Assembly (NCBI GenBank): GCA_032622095.1
Contig: CP136062.1
Location: 5,518,001 to 5,582,000, forward strand
From: Siphonodentalium dalli
Lineage: Eukaryota; Mollusca; Scaphopoda; Gadilida; Siphonodentaliidae
DNA length: 64,000 nucleotides
Direction: 5' to 3'
Numbering within the stretch: the stretch's first letter is position 1; each line of letters starts with the position of its first letter. The position numbers and the translations under genes are program-made. Positions 1 through 11,440 of this stretch are shown here, one piece after another. The notes below the pieces were generated by a model. That model was not told the DNA's origin. It made no database searches and saw only the letters and a list, made by a program, of their open reading frames with translations.

Positions 1-1119
1 TAAATGTTTTCTCGATCTATGCATTACCGGTCAATACTCAATTCGGATCAAAAAGTACTCCAATATCTCTATTCTGCAAAATGGTATACCAGATGACAAT
101 ACTGTTACAGAAGAGACATAATTTCCAGACATCCACCATTCATAGCAACATAAAATATCAGACCTGTATGTTTAAGCTCGAACTTCAGTCGTTTCTTCCA
201 GTTCAATAGCTATATATCTCGAAATGATAACAACTTTCCCCATTATCGGAACTAAAAAAATGCCATGTGGCATATCTGTAATTTTTACCAAAATTGATAT
301 TGACTCTATATGAGTAAGGCTCCCTGTGTGAGACTCGCGTAATGACGCATATGTCTAAGAGAATACACCGACCGACACATGATCTCTAACCCTACACCAG
401 CGCAGCTACCATTATGAAAGGGATAACTAAATACATGTATCAATTAACTAATTCGCATGGTATGTATTGACTATATGTTTAGTAACAGTTAATATGCTTA
501 AAATATTCCTGCCAGCGAGCAACTTTCGGAAATTTGATTATCCCCTCACTGGTCTCATATCAGCGACATGCCCACACCCAAATGTGGACAATACATCGAC
601 AGAAACGGAAATGTCATGCTTGTCATGGTTTTGTGGCTACTGACTATTTTGGATAAATATTGTAATGGAAAAAATAATAAAAGAAATTATGCGCCACTCG
701 AGCCGAGATCAATTTGCCTACATCCGTACATGGGTTCAGTTGGGCACGAGCAATGATAGACGCTTGTAAGTTGTAGATCTAACCAAAGACAAAATGTAAA
801 GCGAACTCAATTGCAATTAAATTAAATACAATAAAAACATATAGGTAGCTCAAATTTTTCAAGAAACGCGAACGCGACGTATATGTAATCGAGCATATAA
901 ATATGTGTTACTAGTCAATTCGACTAAGGAAGTATGAATAACTTTGTGCGGAACCACATAACAATCAATTAATTTGACTTAACAACTGACGGAAGCACTT
1001 TGTGCATTAATCTGATTAATGCACATCGGGAAACTTGAGTGTCAATTAGAGATGAATGTGTCTATTTATTGAAAATGAAACCGAAATAAAACCGAGAATT
1101 TGGTAAACCGAACATCACT
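1..1119. other. AT-rich stretch with no recognised gene
   Basis: No reading frame here is longer than about 60 codons and no splice-flanked exon stood out. A 62-codon plus-strand frame at 568-756 has no recognisable motif and is what AT-rich DNA yields by chance. I see no tandem repeat, SINE head or long inverted repeat. Confidence 0.5.
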
Positions 1120-1850
1120 AGTGACGATCGGATGAGAGATGTTGCCTGTATGGGGTGCCAAAGGATTTACAATAGTCTTAGTGTAAAATCCAAGCCATAT
1201 TTAATTTTTTACAAAATTCGGATACAATGGCAAGCCCTCATCTAGAGGTCACTCCGAGGATACATTTGAAATGTTGTGATGATTGGATGAGAGATGTGGC
1301 CTGCATGGTGTGCCAAATAATTTAGTGATGCAAAGAGTAAACCACAAGACGGCTGCCAGTGGCCATGTTTTTCATCGAATATCGTTCAACTTCAATAGCT
1401 CCCATCTAGAGTTTATCCCAAACATGCATGTACATGTACATTTTCAAAACAGCTCACTAATAGTTGTGGGCTGCATGGTGTGCCAATTGATTCAAATTTG
1501 AAATTTAATATGGTTAGATCCCATAATGATGTCACCCGACGATCCATAAGAAGTTTGCTGACTATTGGATGAGAGGTGTTATATGTAGGGTGTGCTAAAA
1601 GATTTAGTCGTACATAGAGTAAAATCCAGGATGGCCGTTAGAAGCTATGTTTTTTAACAGAATAACAAAAAAATGTAAAGCCACCGCGATGATCTATATG
1701 AAGTTTGGTGACGATCGGATAAGAGATGTGGCCTGTGGGTGTGATAAAGCAATTGTGAAAGCCCTCCTGGTGCCAAACCTCCAACAAAATTTCGACAGAG
1801 TCCAATAACCCTTGTTGAGATATATGAGCGGACGGACGGAATTCCAACAT
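1120..1850 (+). repeat. Degenerate tandem module array, about 150-180 bp per module
   Basis: A phrase of the type GGATGAGAGATGTGGCCTGC, followed by a GTGCCAAA/GATTTAGT/AGAGTAAA string, recurs near 1127, 1279, 1557 and 1709, with a shorter echo near 1460. The phrase 'aagatggc(t/c)gccagtggccatg' follows in the better copies. The same module appears in reverse orientation at 24.6-26.0 kb, so this is a dispersed family present here in four to five diverged copies. The short frames across it are by-products of the repeat. Its class (transposon-derived or satellite-like) cannot be told from this copy. Confidence 0.65.
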
Positions 1851-1859
1851 GTTCAGATA

Positions 1860-4225
1860 TACAAAGAGTGAACAATGTCAATGTACCCTCTTTTGAAAGC
1901 CCCCCCCCTGATAACAAACCTGCATACCTAATTTCAACTAAATCCGATGTCCCCAAGGCACGGACAGATTCATGTAGTCCAATATACCCCCATCTTGTGG
2001 GAGGGTATAAAAATACTTTTGTAGAATTATGGGGGCATGCCCAGTTATGCGACTAGCTGATTTATTTGAAAGCATTGGTAATATGTAAGCCTATAATAGG
2101 CCCGGCCCAAACTGACATGGAACAATTATCAGATATGTAGTAAACATGAGGTACCCCACCCCAGGGGTCAACTAAAATATCATAAATAAGATACTAATAT
2201 TGCAAACTTGTTATAGCAAGGGTTATCAATTACAACATTTAAGAAGTGTTGACATTATATTTTCCAAATAAAAGTCTGAAGAAACCAGGAAGTTTAATGA
2301 TGAAACTTACACATTAATACAATTTATGTTCAATTTTAAGGGTGCAAAAAAATGGACATTTTATTTGTCTGTACCCTTTTATTTTAACAGTAGCATTAGA
2401 ACTTATGAAAGTTAAATGTGTATGAACAAAACAAGTACACAATAAAGTTATGTGCATGTTGGAAAATCAAATATTTAAGCTTAATTTTGCTCAGCTCTTT
2501 ATTCAAGACAGGCAGCATTAAATTTTCTTTCTAGGAGAACAGGCAGCATTACATTTTCTTTATAGGATAACTGCAGGTTCCTAGTGATTCCTCAATAGGC
2601 TAGTGGATTGATAGCCCATTCTCTTGCATGATTGGCTTTTACAATTAAATTTTTGGTTCCGTTTTCTCTCCTCTCAGCTTTCATTCTCATTACCGGTAGT
2701 CACATGTCGCTGTAAAGAGAGAATACAATTGTGTTAATATTGAACAAAATTATATGCCCAGAACAATAACTTCATATTAACTTGATATAAATTTTAAGAT
2801 AACCCCCAATGTGATAATGGATACATGTCATGACTACATTTGTTAACTATGGAATATTCAGCCCTTTTCAAGATTATTTGTCTCACACAAAGATCCCATT
2901 TGTTCACTATGTGTAGACATATCTGTGGTTGTCACTACCCCCCCCCCCCTACACCATGAATCATGAATACCAGTTGATGGATTGTGGTGGTTTATGCACA
3001 CCGGTTAAGAAAATATATAATTATTTGCAATATGTGCAAATTTCTTCAGTCATGATATTGAAGAAAAAACACCAAAATGAGTCAGCATGGTTAAGAAATA
3101 ATAAAATTGTTACAGTTTGATGCTATAACAGCTGTTTGCCAGTCGTTTTTGAGTCATGAACATATGTTAAAACCTAAAATGAATATGAATCCCATTTACC
3201 AGTTTTCAGAGGGGGTATGAATTATATGAATTATAGGTACCGTAGGTAGTAGGCTCTTACTGATGTAATAGTTTGTCCCCCACCCATATCATTTCTTTTC
3301 TCACTCATCTTATATTATTCTGGCCTGAAAAGTGTCTTCTCATTTCATAACACACTACAGTCAAATAAGTGGGGAAAACATAGCACAGGGGATATACTCA
3401 TGGCGGGGAATATTCCCCAGGGCCCGGGGAGGTATCATTGTACACCAGTATCACTTTAAAATCCCCTTTGTCATATCATGCATGCCATTTATAAGTGGGA
3501 GTGTCAAGCCTCATATCTCAACTATGCAGCAGGGTAGCATTACTAAGTTTACCCTCTGGGGAGTTCATTCTGCAAATGAAAGACACACTATTTCAAGGCG
3601 TGTTCATTCAACATGGAGCACAATGTTGCATGATAAACTGTCATTTTGTTTAGAAGTTGCAACTAATTCAATTTGATGATTGCAATTCCAATACTACCTG
3701 CCAGAGGAAGATATACTGGAATTGGGAATGAAGAAACTGTTAAATATCACAGGGGCTGTATAGTTTTGCGCTCTGTTGTACTTTCCACCCCATCCCAATC
3801 GCATTGTCATTGTGCATGGTCCCTATATACATGAACGCTACGCGCATATATCGGGTGGTGTGTAAAGGATATTAAGGGCGAGTGGGGGTCCGGGACAGGC
3901 AATTGGGGGGCTGTAGCAGAGAGCACCACAATCCCCTGTGTTGAATATCAACAAGGAATATTGAGACATTAAATGCACCGAGTTTTGGTATAGAAGGAAA
4001 CTAGCATTTCTAGAGCACAGTTTCCCAAAGTTTAGAGCAAAATGGAGTGTCACAGATTAGCATACACGTGTATGCACGCTTTTTAATAACGTAGTTCTAA
4101 AATAGTAAAATCACCACAAAAGCATAAAACGCCAACCAACACGTTGTTTAATACAAATGTTACAACTATTATGATACACATCTTAGGGTGAAATAAGGAT
4201 ATCCCATATTCATGCAAGGCCATTT
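1860..4225. other. Stretch with no supported gene
   Basis: The longest frame is 114 codons at 3332-3676 (plus) and shows no family motif. There is a poly-C run near 2938-2950. A very pyrimidine-rich acceptor-like tract ends in CAG near 2680, but no convincing exon follows it. A possible 39-nt minus-strand microexon at 3698-3736 is discussed with the exon at 6421-6490. Otherwise I see nothing distinctive. Confidence 0.45.
2511..2572. repeat. Two-copy 31-bp direct repeat
   Basis: The phrase GGCAGCATTAMATTTTCTTT occurs at 2511 and again at 2542, with matching flanks (AGACA or GAACA before, TAGGA after). This is a simple local duplication with no further copies nearby. Confidence 0.7.
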
Positions 4226-4229
4226 TCAC

Positions 4230-4470
4230 ATATATTCCTTATTAGCGCTTAAACGGAAATAAATTAAATTATTTGAGCTTAAGCGCAAATGATCGTTAAG
4301 CGCAAATAATTATTAGTAGTTTCTGATGGGTTGCGCTTAAGTGCAAATACATGTAGGTTTCCATATTTGGGTAAATCCCATCGTATCAATGGGTTGAGCC
4401 ATTTAGTCATGTGGTGATGGGAATATCGAATTAGCCAATTCTATTTGCGATTAAGCGCAATTAATTATCT
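4230..4470. repeat. Cluster of TTAAGCGCAAAT motifs in both orientations
   Basis: Five to six copies of TTAAGCGCAA(A/T) or its complement occur within 240 bp, near 4234, 4277, 4293, 4332 and 4449. Neighbouring copies face each other, so short hairpins can form. The pattern resembles the GATAAATCGC field at 17.9-19.1 kb in style, though the motif differs. No function is implied. Confidence 0.55.
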
Positions 4471-4780
4471 ACACTTATTTATCCGAAAATAATTAAAAAT
4501 TAGGTCAAATAAATACAAAATCTGTATTCTCGGGCACCTCCCTCGTCACTGACATTTTCCTTTAAATAGCATCGTCGAACATTTTTTTCAATATTTTCTG
4601 TTAAAAATATTGGATTGGAACAAGGAAAATTTAAACATTTTCTGAAGTTTGTTTTCCAAATTTTGAGAAAAAAAATACAGCCTCCCTCCCTCTTCTAAAA
4701 AATGAGATATATTTGCTGAGAAGTGAGAACACATATAATGTATATGTATTTTAATCGTCCATAATTTTAATCGTCCATAA

Positions 4781-5204
4781 TTAGTGCTGAAAGGGTCACT
4801 ATCATCACGCGTTGTGTGGTTGAGTACCCTGCTTAATATTGTGTGCGGTCAAGAACCTCGCTTAACAAATCAGTCCGGTTGAGTACCTTGCTTTACAAAA
4901 TATCAAGATTCCCGATACCGTCTGCTAAATTGCTTTTATTTTTGGATAATTCCAATGTCCAAAACAAAATGAAAATGCAAGCTGGTGTGACATAAAGTCT
5001 AAAGACGCACCGTATCCTTACAATTAAATTGTTCTATGGTAGGCCTATATAAAATATCCCAGTAGTAGTGATCCCAGTAAGATATTTCTTAAAGTGCTGT
5101 ACTCAACTGCACTGATTCGTCAAGTGAGGTACTCGACCACACTTATTGTTACGCTGGGTACTCAACCGCAACTCGCGTGTTGATATTGACCCCTTCAGCA
5201 TTAG
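4781..5204. mobile_element. Foldback/MITE-like element with long inverted arms
   Basis: The left arm (4781 to about 4897) and the right arm (about 5089-5204) are reverse complements with roughly 75-80% identity by eye. The outer ends pair as TTAGTGCTGAAAGGGTCA against CTAATGCTGAAGGGGTCA. Within each arm the phrase GGTTGAGTACC is iterated at about 45-bp spacing, giving sub-terminal repeats. The centre is about 190 bp of unrelated AT-rich sequence with no ORF. No clear target-site duplication is visible; a 3-bp TAA is possible. The structure fits a non-autonomous DNA transposon or foldback element; the superfamily is not determined. Confidence 0.65.
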
Positions 5205-5421
5205 TAATATTATATAAGGAGAGGGCCACACCCTCCCAAATGGTAGTACCGGGGTTCAGGTGATTTATAAAGACATGGGAGGCCTTCGCGATGATATTGC
5301 CGCTAAAATAGTCATATCCGTTAAAACCGACAAAAACAGAAAGAATATTATAATATAGACATACTTTGTTCGTACGCTGTAATATGTAAACAGAAGCCAC
5401 ATCATGTTACAGTACATAAAA

Positions 5422-5638
5422 TAAAGAGTGTGCGATAACTCAACACCGGGGAGACCCAATATAGTCAACTTTGGTTAAAACTGCCTGTTTCTGACACCAT
5501 GTTGTTTACAACACACCGTATAGCGATTGCTAATTAATCCTCGCCACTCAAGATTTTGTTGTTGATTGGGTCAACGTGAATCACTCACCCAAAGAAATAG
5601 CCACAACGTTGAGTGTTTTGATTATCGCACACTCTTTA
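5422..5638. repeat. 17-bp perfect inverted repeat spanning 217 bp
   Basis: TAAAGAGTGTGCGATAA at 5422-5438 is exactly reverse-complementary to 5622-5638. Sequence outside and inside the arms shows weaker similarity (ACTCAAC against GTTGAGT). It may be the end pair of a small decayed inverted-repeat element. Confidence 0.5.
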
Positions 5639-5870
5639 CGTGCTGAATTTACACAAAGTGTGTATTGTGTATCGTATTCATACTATCATTTTACTATATG
5701 TTAGTACCACATGTGATTAGTACGTCTATATTTTTAAGGACATTTTCATAATTTGTTAACTTTTATTTATAAATTAGAACCCACAACCAAGGCCACCTGT
5801 GCCTTTAAGAGGTACATGTATGCACAATTCACAAGTTTACCCACCGCATCCATGCCCCTGTTAATATGGT

Positions 5871-6179
5871 TATATGACGCCATGTGCGGCACGCTTTAAG
5901 GTGACTGTAAATGTTGTTTCAACGTTGGATTGAGGATTGCAGTATTTGCTCCTGCAATTCAGAAAGTGGGTGCAAATTATCATCATAAGTTGGGGTTGTT
6001 CTCAAACAAAATGTCCATGTGGATAGACTTACCGGTACTGTATGTCCAGTTAAACTTTATTCACATGCCCATATTAATGGAATGGAGATGGGACAGGATC
6101 TAAGTAAACTATCTGATTGTTCCAACATTTAAACAACAATTACAGTCACATTAAAGCGTGCCGCACATGGCGTCATATA
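5871..6179. mobile_element. MITE-like inverted-repeat element of about 309 bp
   Basis: The first 60 bp (5871-5930) pair with the last 60 bp (6120-6179) as reverse complements, with about five mismatches. The outer 40 bp contain one mismatch. The outer end reads TGACGCCATGTGCGGCACGC, flanked by TATA on both sides. The interior (about 190 bp) has no ORF. High arm identity and non-coding content fit a young MITE. If the minus-strand exon at 6421-6490 is real, the element lies in its first intron. Confidence 0.7.
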
Positions 6180-6420
6180 TGTCGCACGATATTAGACGCA
6201 GACCCTAAAGATCGGTGTGCGCACATGGGGTTACTACCATCGGACCTTAAGCACATGATGCGATCGGATCGTTCGATCTGGTTGTTTGTGTTCTCGTGAA
6301 TGCAGTGGATTATTTTTAAGGTGGTATACACGTAGGTCTACATTTGTGCATTTGTCGGAGGAAATGTAATAAGAATTTCCAATAACTACTAATATTATAA
6401 GTTTTCTACAGTCAACTTAC

Positions 6421-6490
6421 CTGATGTCCACATTGTTTTGTTGTTGTATTCAGCTGTAGCTACTTGAACTTGAAGCACGCTGGACGCCAT
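6421..6490 (-). CDS. Candidate first coding exon, unknown protein
   Basis: On the minus strand an ATG in good context (ATC-ATG-G) opens 23 codons beginning MASSVLQVQVATAEYNN and ending MWTS. The frame then meets a textbook donor, CAG|GTAAGT, at 6421/6420. The exon is 70 nt and leaves phase 1. The ATGGCG start resembles many animal first exons. I do not recognise the protein. A downstream exon is not established. One phase-compatible possibility is 3698-3736 on the minus strand (39 nt, AG acceptor, GCAG|GTAGTA donor), but that may be chance. The perfect donor is the main support. Confidence 0.4.
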
Positions 6491-7633
6491 GATGTTTTTG
6501 AAATAAAACATGTGATCGCATCATGATCATATCATTAGTTGAATCTGATTGGCTACTGGATTCCAGTTCGCATCAATCGAATGTAATCTAAATTATTTGA
6601 TGTAGTCAGTCCGATAGCACGTATTACACTCATCCCTCCTATTTCATATGAACGGGCTCGAGAATGAGACCTGGATCCAGATCCTGGTAATTTTAGGTGT
6701 AAATCCAGCAGTCCATTGGCGTCTATCTCTTCGACATATCGACGATTGAATCATTTGTGTAATAGTGTAACATGATTACCTCAATGATTAATTATGTATC
6801 ACCTAAACTAATTAGAAAACAAAATAGAGACAGCACGTCTGGATATGTGCATTTTAGAAGTATGAAAGGCATTCCAAATATCCATTCCATTCGTACATAC
6901 AGCACAATGTTCTCTAGTCTACTCCGATTAAATTTGTCACAAGTTTGCGGATCAATAATGATGTTGGGCACGTGATTTGAAACCTATTATTTTTGTGTGT
7001 GGTTTATATTCAATTCGCGTGGACTTCTAGAACTAGCAGCATGGACAAGGCAATAATGACCCCCATCCAGAAAGGGAGAACACGGTTAACATGATATTGC
7101 GTAACTGGCGCACGATATCTTGACTGATTGTCTGTCGTGTATAAATTAAAGCGGAGCTCAAAGGTTATCGTTTCCGAAACGATATGCAACAAGTAGTCAG
7201 TTGTACAAATTCTTCATTCGTCGATTTCACTTTACCGTCGAACACCAGGTTCACCAATTAAAACGTACAATGCTAATACAAATCAGAATGTTTAATTAAG
7301 TAAGATGTCCATGCGTGACACCATTTTGGCAAACCCGCCATTGTGCAATTGTGACAGTATATGAATTATGTTTCATCGTCTTGCTGAACGTTTCAAGTTG
7401 CGTCCAATGTTGTGCAAATTTCTTTTGACAAATGGCCACTAGGCTCTATTCAAAATATAAACTGATGTTTCGCGCTATGGAAAATAATGTATCATTTGAA
7501 GGCGTGTTCAATAGCATGACAACGCACACACCCAAAACTAATCAGTATAATTCCACGGTCGCGTCACTATAGTTAGTTGATACACCCTCATGTTCAGGTT
7601 CAGTAAAAATGTAAAGCGATAGTCGAATGCGTC
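6491..7633. other. Interval between two divergent candidate starts
   Basis: This separates the minus-strand candidate exon (start at 6490) from the plus-strand small ORF (start at 7634). If both are real, it would contain a shared or paired promoter region. I see no clear TATA box, CpG-dense segment or tandem repeat. Frames at 6772-6975 and 7010-7192 (60-67 codons) show no recognised motif. Confidence 0.3.
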
Positions 7634-7798
7634 ATGGCTGAAGCACTACACAATGTACTTGAGCCACACATTAACAAGTCTCCAGATCGTGTACTATTCT
7701 GTGTTATGTTAAACGATATTAAGAATAACGACTCTAATTTATTAGGCCGGTACGGATTTAGTTTTCTAGATACTCCGCATGACCCAGCCGTCGAGTAA
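7634..7798 (+). CDS. Small ORF or candidate first exon, unknown protein
   Basis: An ATG at 7634 opens 54 codons, starting MAEALHNVLEPHINKSPDRV and ending in PHDPAVE before TAA at 7796. The residue mix (acidic, basic and hydrophobic residues interspersed, no low-complexity runs) looks more protein-like than its neighbours. A weak donor (GA|GTAAAC) overlaps the stop. Splicing there to an AG near 7920 would extend the frame by about 15 residues, but this is speculative. I do not recognise a family. It could be a short exon, a decayed fragment or chance. Confidence 0.3.
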   Translation: MAEALHNVLEPHINKSPDRVLFCVMLNDIKNNDSNLLGRYGFSFLDTPHDPAVE

Positions 7799-9168
7799 AC
7801 GTGTTTCAGTGGATAAAGGGGTCATTCCCATGTATGTAAGACTAGGCTGGATGCAGTTTTCCCTGAATTCTCACGTAGCAAGAAACGATCTTATTTGTGT
7901 AAAAGTCTCCACATTTCAGTCTTTCCACTGTATTATCGTTGGTTGGCAAACAAAACATGACGTGATATGAATTTATTTGTACCATTTGAGAGTTATGTGG
8001 CGACCCAAAACGAATAAGACAATAAAATCAAATTATATTATGCTTTTTCAACTGAAAATTGTAAACATTACGACAAAACCGAGTTGTTTTCAATTTCTTA
8101 CGGAAACTCAAATAACATTTTCTCCAGACACACGTGAGCATCTACTTCCAGTTAATGATGAAAATTTGTCAAAGTTATTGCAGAGTTAAACAAATATTTA
8201 CCAGCCACGACAAACGTCTTAATCAGCTGTCAGTAATGTTTTCTTAATCGTTGCCACCAAATATGCTAAATTTCAGTATTTGAACCATTCTAGGTGCATG
8301 TAATGCAAATCCTAGACAACATAAATTCGATTGGTATTATTAAAGAACTAAATATAGGACACCTATGTCACGTAGCCTAGTGGTGAACGTATAGTTGGCC
8401 GTATACAGGAACAAATGAAGAGTCCAGAAGATTTGATAACTTCTATATTTTATAAGCCTCTGCCGCCCGGTAAGCACAGTAGGTGGACGAACAGAGGAGT
8501 TGGTTGTTCGGTGGTCTAAGCGGGAGTGTCTCTGTATTTCTCGACACGAGTAGTTAATCCAACGTGTCCAAATAAGGTCTGAAATACCATGATACCCTTG
8601 TTTGTGATGTGTACCATACTATTGTTTACTATAGAATGATACTGGTTTGATCCGTCCTCACTTATACAATGGTTGATACCAGTCATAACCAATTAAGAAT
8701 ATGATCTTGTTAATTATGATTGTGTGTTCTTATACTATATCATTCACATCTCGACGTAATGTGCTTATCTATACAATTAACCCCAACATTACAATCACTG
8801 GAGAAAGGAAGTTTATCCTAGATCCGGAACACATGTAACAATAACTATACTATCGTATGTACTATCGGACAGACTCCCCCATTCAGAAGTTTGCAAGTAT
8901 GGGAAACTAAAGTTTGGGTAAATCCGAGCGTACAGAAGGTAGTTGGATCTAGGATCTATAATCGCAAAACCGAACCTGAAAAATCAACACATGGATATTC
9001 ATACACAAACAATCAACATTAAACGAAAATAGAGTTATTTATCCATGGCGAGTCTGGTAAACATTATGCCACAAGGTCACTGGAGTATCAGCGAACAGTT
9101 AGTTAATTATCCAAGAGGATGAGAATGAAGGCAAGTCCGGCAGGCGAATAGAAAGTGAGATAAATGTC
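7799..9168. other. Stretch with no supported gene
   Basis: Frames of 63 and 70 codons (7779-7970 and 7977-8189, plus) have no recognised motif. The second ends in a plausible-looking tail preceded by a pyrimidine-rich acceptor (TTTTCTCCAG near 8126). No tandem or inverted repeat was noticed. Confidence 0.35.
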
Positions 9169-9930
9169 CTATGTAGAATCATCAAACGAGTGTATCCATG
9201 GTCGGGTAATGAAAACAACATGTAACATCAGAATGTGCCAACTAGAGAAACACACATGAAGTACAGTTAATATCGACAGCAGCAACCAAGGAAGATAAAT
9301 GTCAGTGTCCATGCGGCGTGAGTGTATGCAGCAAACGATAGACAACATAGCTGGCAAGTTATCAGCGTCCATCGAGAGAGCAAGTATACATAGTAGGTCA
9401 TCGTACATAAATATAGAACTGTATGACGAGTGGAAAATGCACATGTTTGTATAGATATATTGTCAAAAACAGCACCAGAGATCGTTGGTACCTGGTCGCC
9501 AGCAGCAAGAGACGTTGAATCAATACGTAACTTGTAATGAGCTATGCAATTGTAATCAAGGTGCATGTGCGATCAAATTTAGTAACATCAACATCAGCGA
9601 TACTGGGAAACGATCCGGCAGCATATGCGTTATGTAGGTAACCATCTGCAGGAGCTATGTCGATGGCAGCGATGAGACGACTATGTGCGAGACATCGAGC
9701 GATGAAATGCAGTAACGAGTGTTCATTTTGTTCAGTCGGTGGAGTAGCTATGTCCGACATGATAGCGAGGACAGTGTCATGAACGGCCAAAGATGATGAG
9801 TATCGGTGGCGCTAGATGCGGTTGAAACACCAATGTCTGGTCGGGTCTGCGTGCCTGGTGTGTCAGCAAAGTGCACATTGGATTGTCCGTCCCGTGTGAC
9901 GTCATTAGATTGACTTACAGTACCAACCAT
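9169..9930 (-). other. Staggered minus-strand ORFs, possible decayed coding relic
   Basis: Four minus-strand frames overlap head to tail in different phases: 9748-9930, 9542-9790, 9267-9566 and 9169-9444 (60-99 codons). This pattern can arise when one longer frame has taken frameshifts. The translations show no motif I recognise, and no reverse-transcriptase, integrase or transposase signature is visible. A GTAAGT follows ATGGTTGGTACT at 9918-9930. This may equally be an open-frame-rich chance region. Confidence 0.2.
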
Positions 9931-10574
9931 TGATCGTGTTTGATGAACCCAAATTGTTCGAACCTAATGTCTGAATAATTTGTTTGTGACAATAACACAA
10001 TAAACCCACGATAGCTAATAAGCATCTGTAACCAAAACATGCGAGTCATGAAACGAAATCATTGACTCGTCGATGCAATTTGCATTTTCAAAAATGTGAA
10101 CGTGTCCGTAGAGCATTCCTGTAATATGTATGGAAGAATGGTCATGCAATAAATGATGGATATGCACATTAGGGAGGGTGGGTATATGATCAATAACATG
10201 TGACCATAGGCTTTAAAAATATATGTCTTGAATCATGACATTAAGGAAACCGCTATATACATATCACGCCATAGAATTCCCCAAAGTGGAATATTCGCTG
10301 AAGACAATTACTATGCGATAACCAAAAATTCCTGTCGCGACTACATTTATAATAAACTGATCATGTATTTATTTTGGTGTGAATTTATTGTTAAAATCGG
10401 GTGGATATCGTCCACCATTCCAGTAATATAACAATTAAATGTTAAATGTTAAATGTGAAATGTGCCACGCCCTGTTACTGAAAGCATACATGTCATTTGG
10501 ACATATATATATATGAAATGCCCTTTTCAACATCACCACCACAAGTATTAACTATACACATACCACAGCTGGAA
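9931..10574. other. No supported feature
   Basis: AT-rich sequence with a small TTAAATGTTAAATGT microrepeat near 10434 and a short TATATATA run near 10505. A 67-codon frame at 10228-10431 has no recognised motif. Confidence 0.4.
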
Positions 10575-10866
10575 ATCACCAAAGAGAGATAACTCTATTA
10601 CACTATCACTAGAAATTTCTATCAACTTGCGTCCCAAAGGGAGGAATTTTGACAGGAAATGTCGCCATTAACCCATGGCTCATTGCCCATTTGGTAGGGT
10701 TCTTTATCATGCACATGTGATTGCCGCTTAATGACACCTCATCAAGGCATACACAGTACAGTTCGGAGCTCCCGACTTGTTTTTGTCGAGAATCGAGATA
10801 AATTGATCCCGGGTCCAAGCGAAGCCTATGGCCGATAGTCGAACACGCTAACCACTTGGCCATCCA
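10575..10866 (-). mobile_element. tRNA-derived SINE
   Basis: Read on the minus strand, the element starts with a tRNA-like head. The A-box-like TGGCCAAGTGGT lies at 10862-10851 and a B-box-like GGACCCGGGATCA near 10816-10804. The head has no matching 3' acceptor strand, so it is not a working tRNA gene. A body follows containing AAGAACCCTACCAAATGGG. The end carries AGAGTTATCTCTCTTTGG, a phrase I associate with mollusc interspersed repeats. The 84-codon minus-strand frame across it is incidental. The SINE subfamily is not assigned. Confidence 0.6.
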
Positions 10867-11440
10867 ACTCCAGCAACGCTTTCACTTTCACCGCTTTCAC
10901 TTTCAAATTATATAATTAAAAATACAAAATTTAATAGCAATGCATGGCAATATTTCTCAATAACTTGAATAATTTCACATTACTAGCATCTCTTTCCTTT
11001 TGTCAAAATCAAGACAAGAGACGAGTTATGTTACTTTAACAAAACTAGCACTAGAAGTATTTACATTCACGTTAACCTAAGGTGAATGTATCTATAATCC
11101 TTGAATTCACGATGTGTAAATGTGATCACGGTAATACGGCATTCACCGGCAATCTAGTAATTATAATCAGATAAGTTTGAACTAAGTAACGGTAAACACC
11201 CGTTGAACAGACGATGTCAGAATAATTCCTCGCTTACGAGATGAAGCCTAATTTAGTAATTACCGCTATACTACTTTCTTAGTAGTAGTACTACTAAAAA
11301 GTTCCACTGTTGTTGAATCATAAAGTCATACACATGCTGCCTACACGATAATCATTCTCTTTTCATTTCAATTTCAATGATTTTCTTCATTTTTGTTTTG
11401 AGAATTGTCCCGACCTTGGAGGTACAACCGGAAATGTGCT
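10867..11440. other. No supported gene; left flank of the minisatellite
   Basis: The sequence includes a small hairpin (TACATTCAC ... GTGAATGTA near 11061-11090) and CTTTCAC repeats near 10880-10900. No open frame of note. Confidence 0.4.

Noticed and set aside
2640-2745. A very pyrimidine-rich acceptor (TTTTCTCTCCTCTCAG) suggesting an exon near 2680.
   Set aside because: All three frames after it stop within 20 codons, and no donor or coding character follows.
9044-9121. ATGGCGAGTCTG followed by GTAAAC on the plus strand as a first exon.
   Set aside because: Only four codons precede the weak donor, and the unspliced frame stops after 25 codons. Nothing else supports it.
10575-10866. A functional tRNA gene on the minus strand.
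   Set aside because: The head has box-like sequences but no complementary acceptor strand or plausible T stem, and a SINE-type body follows.
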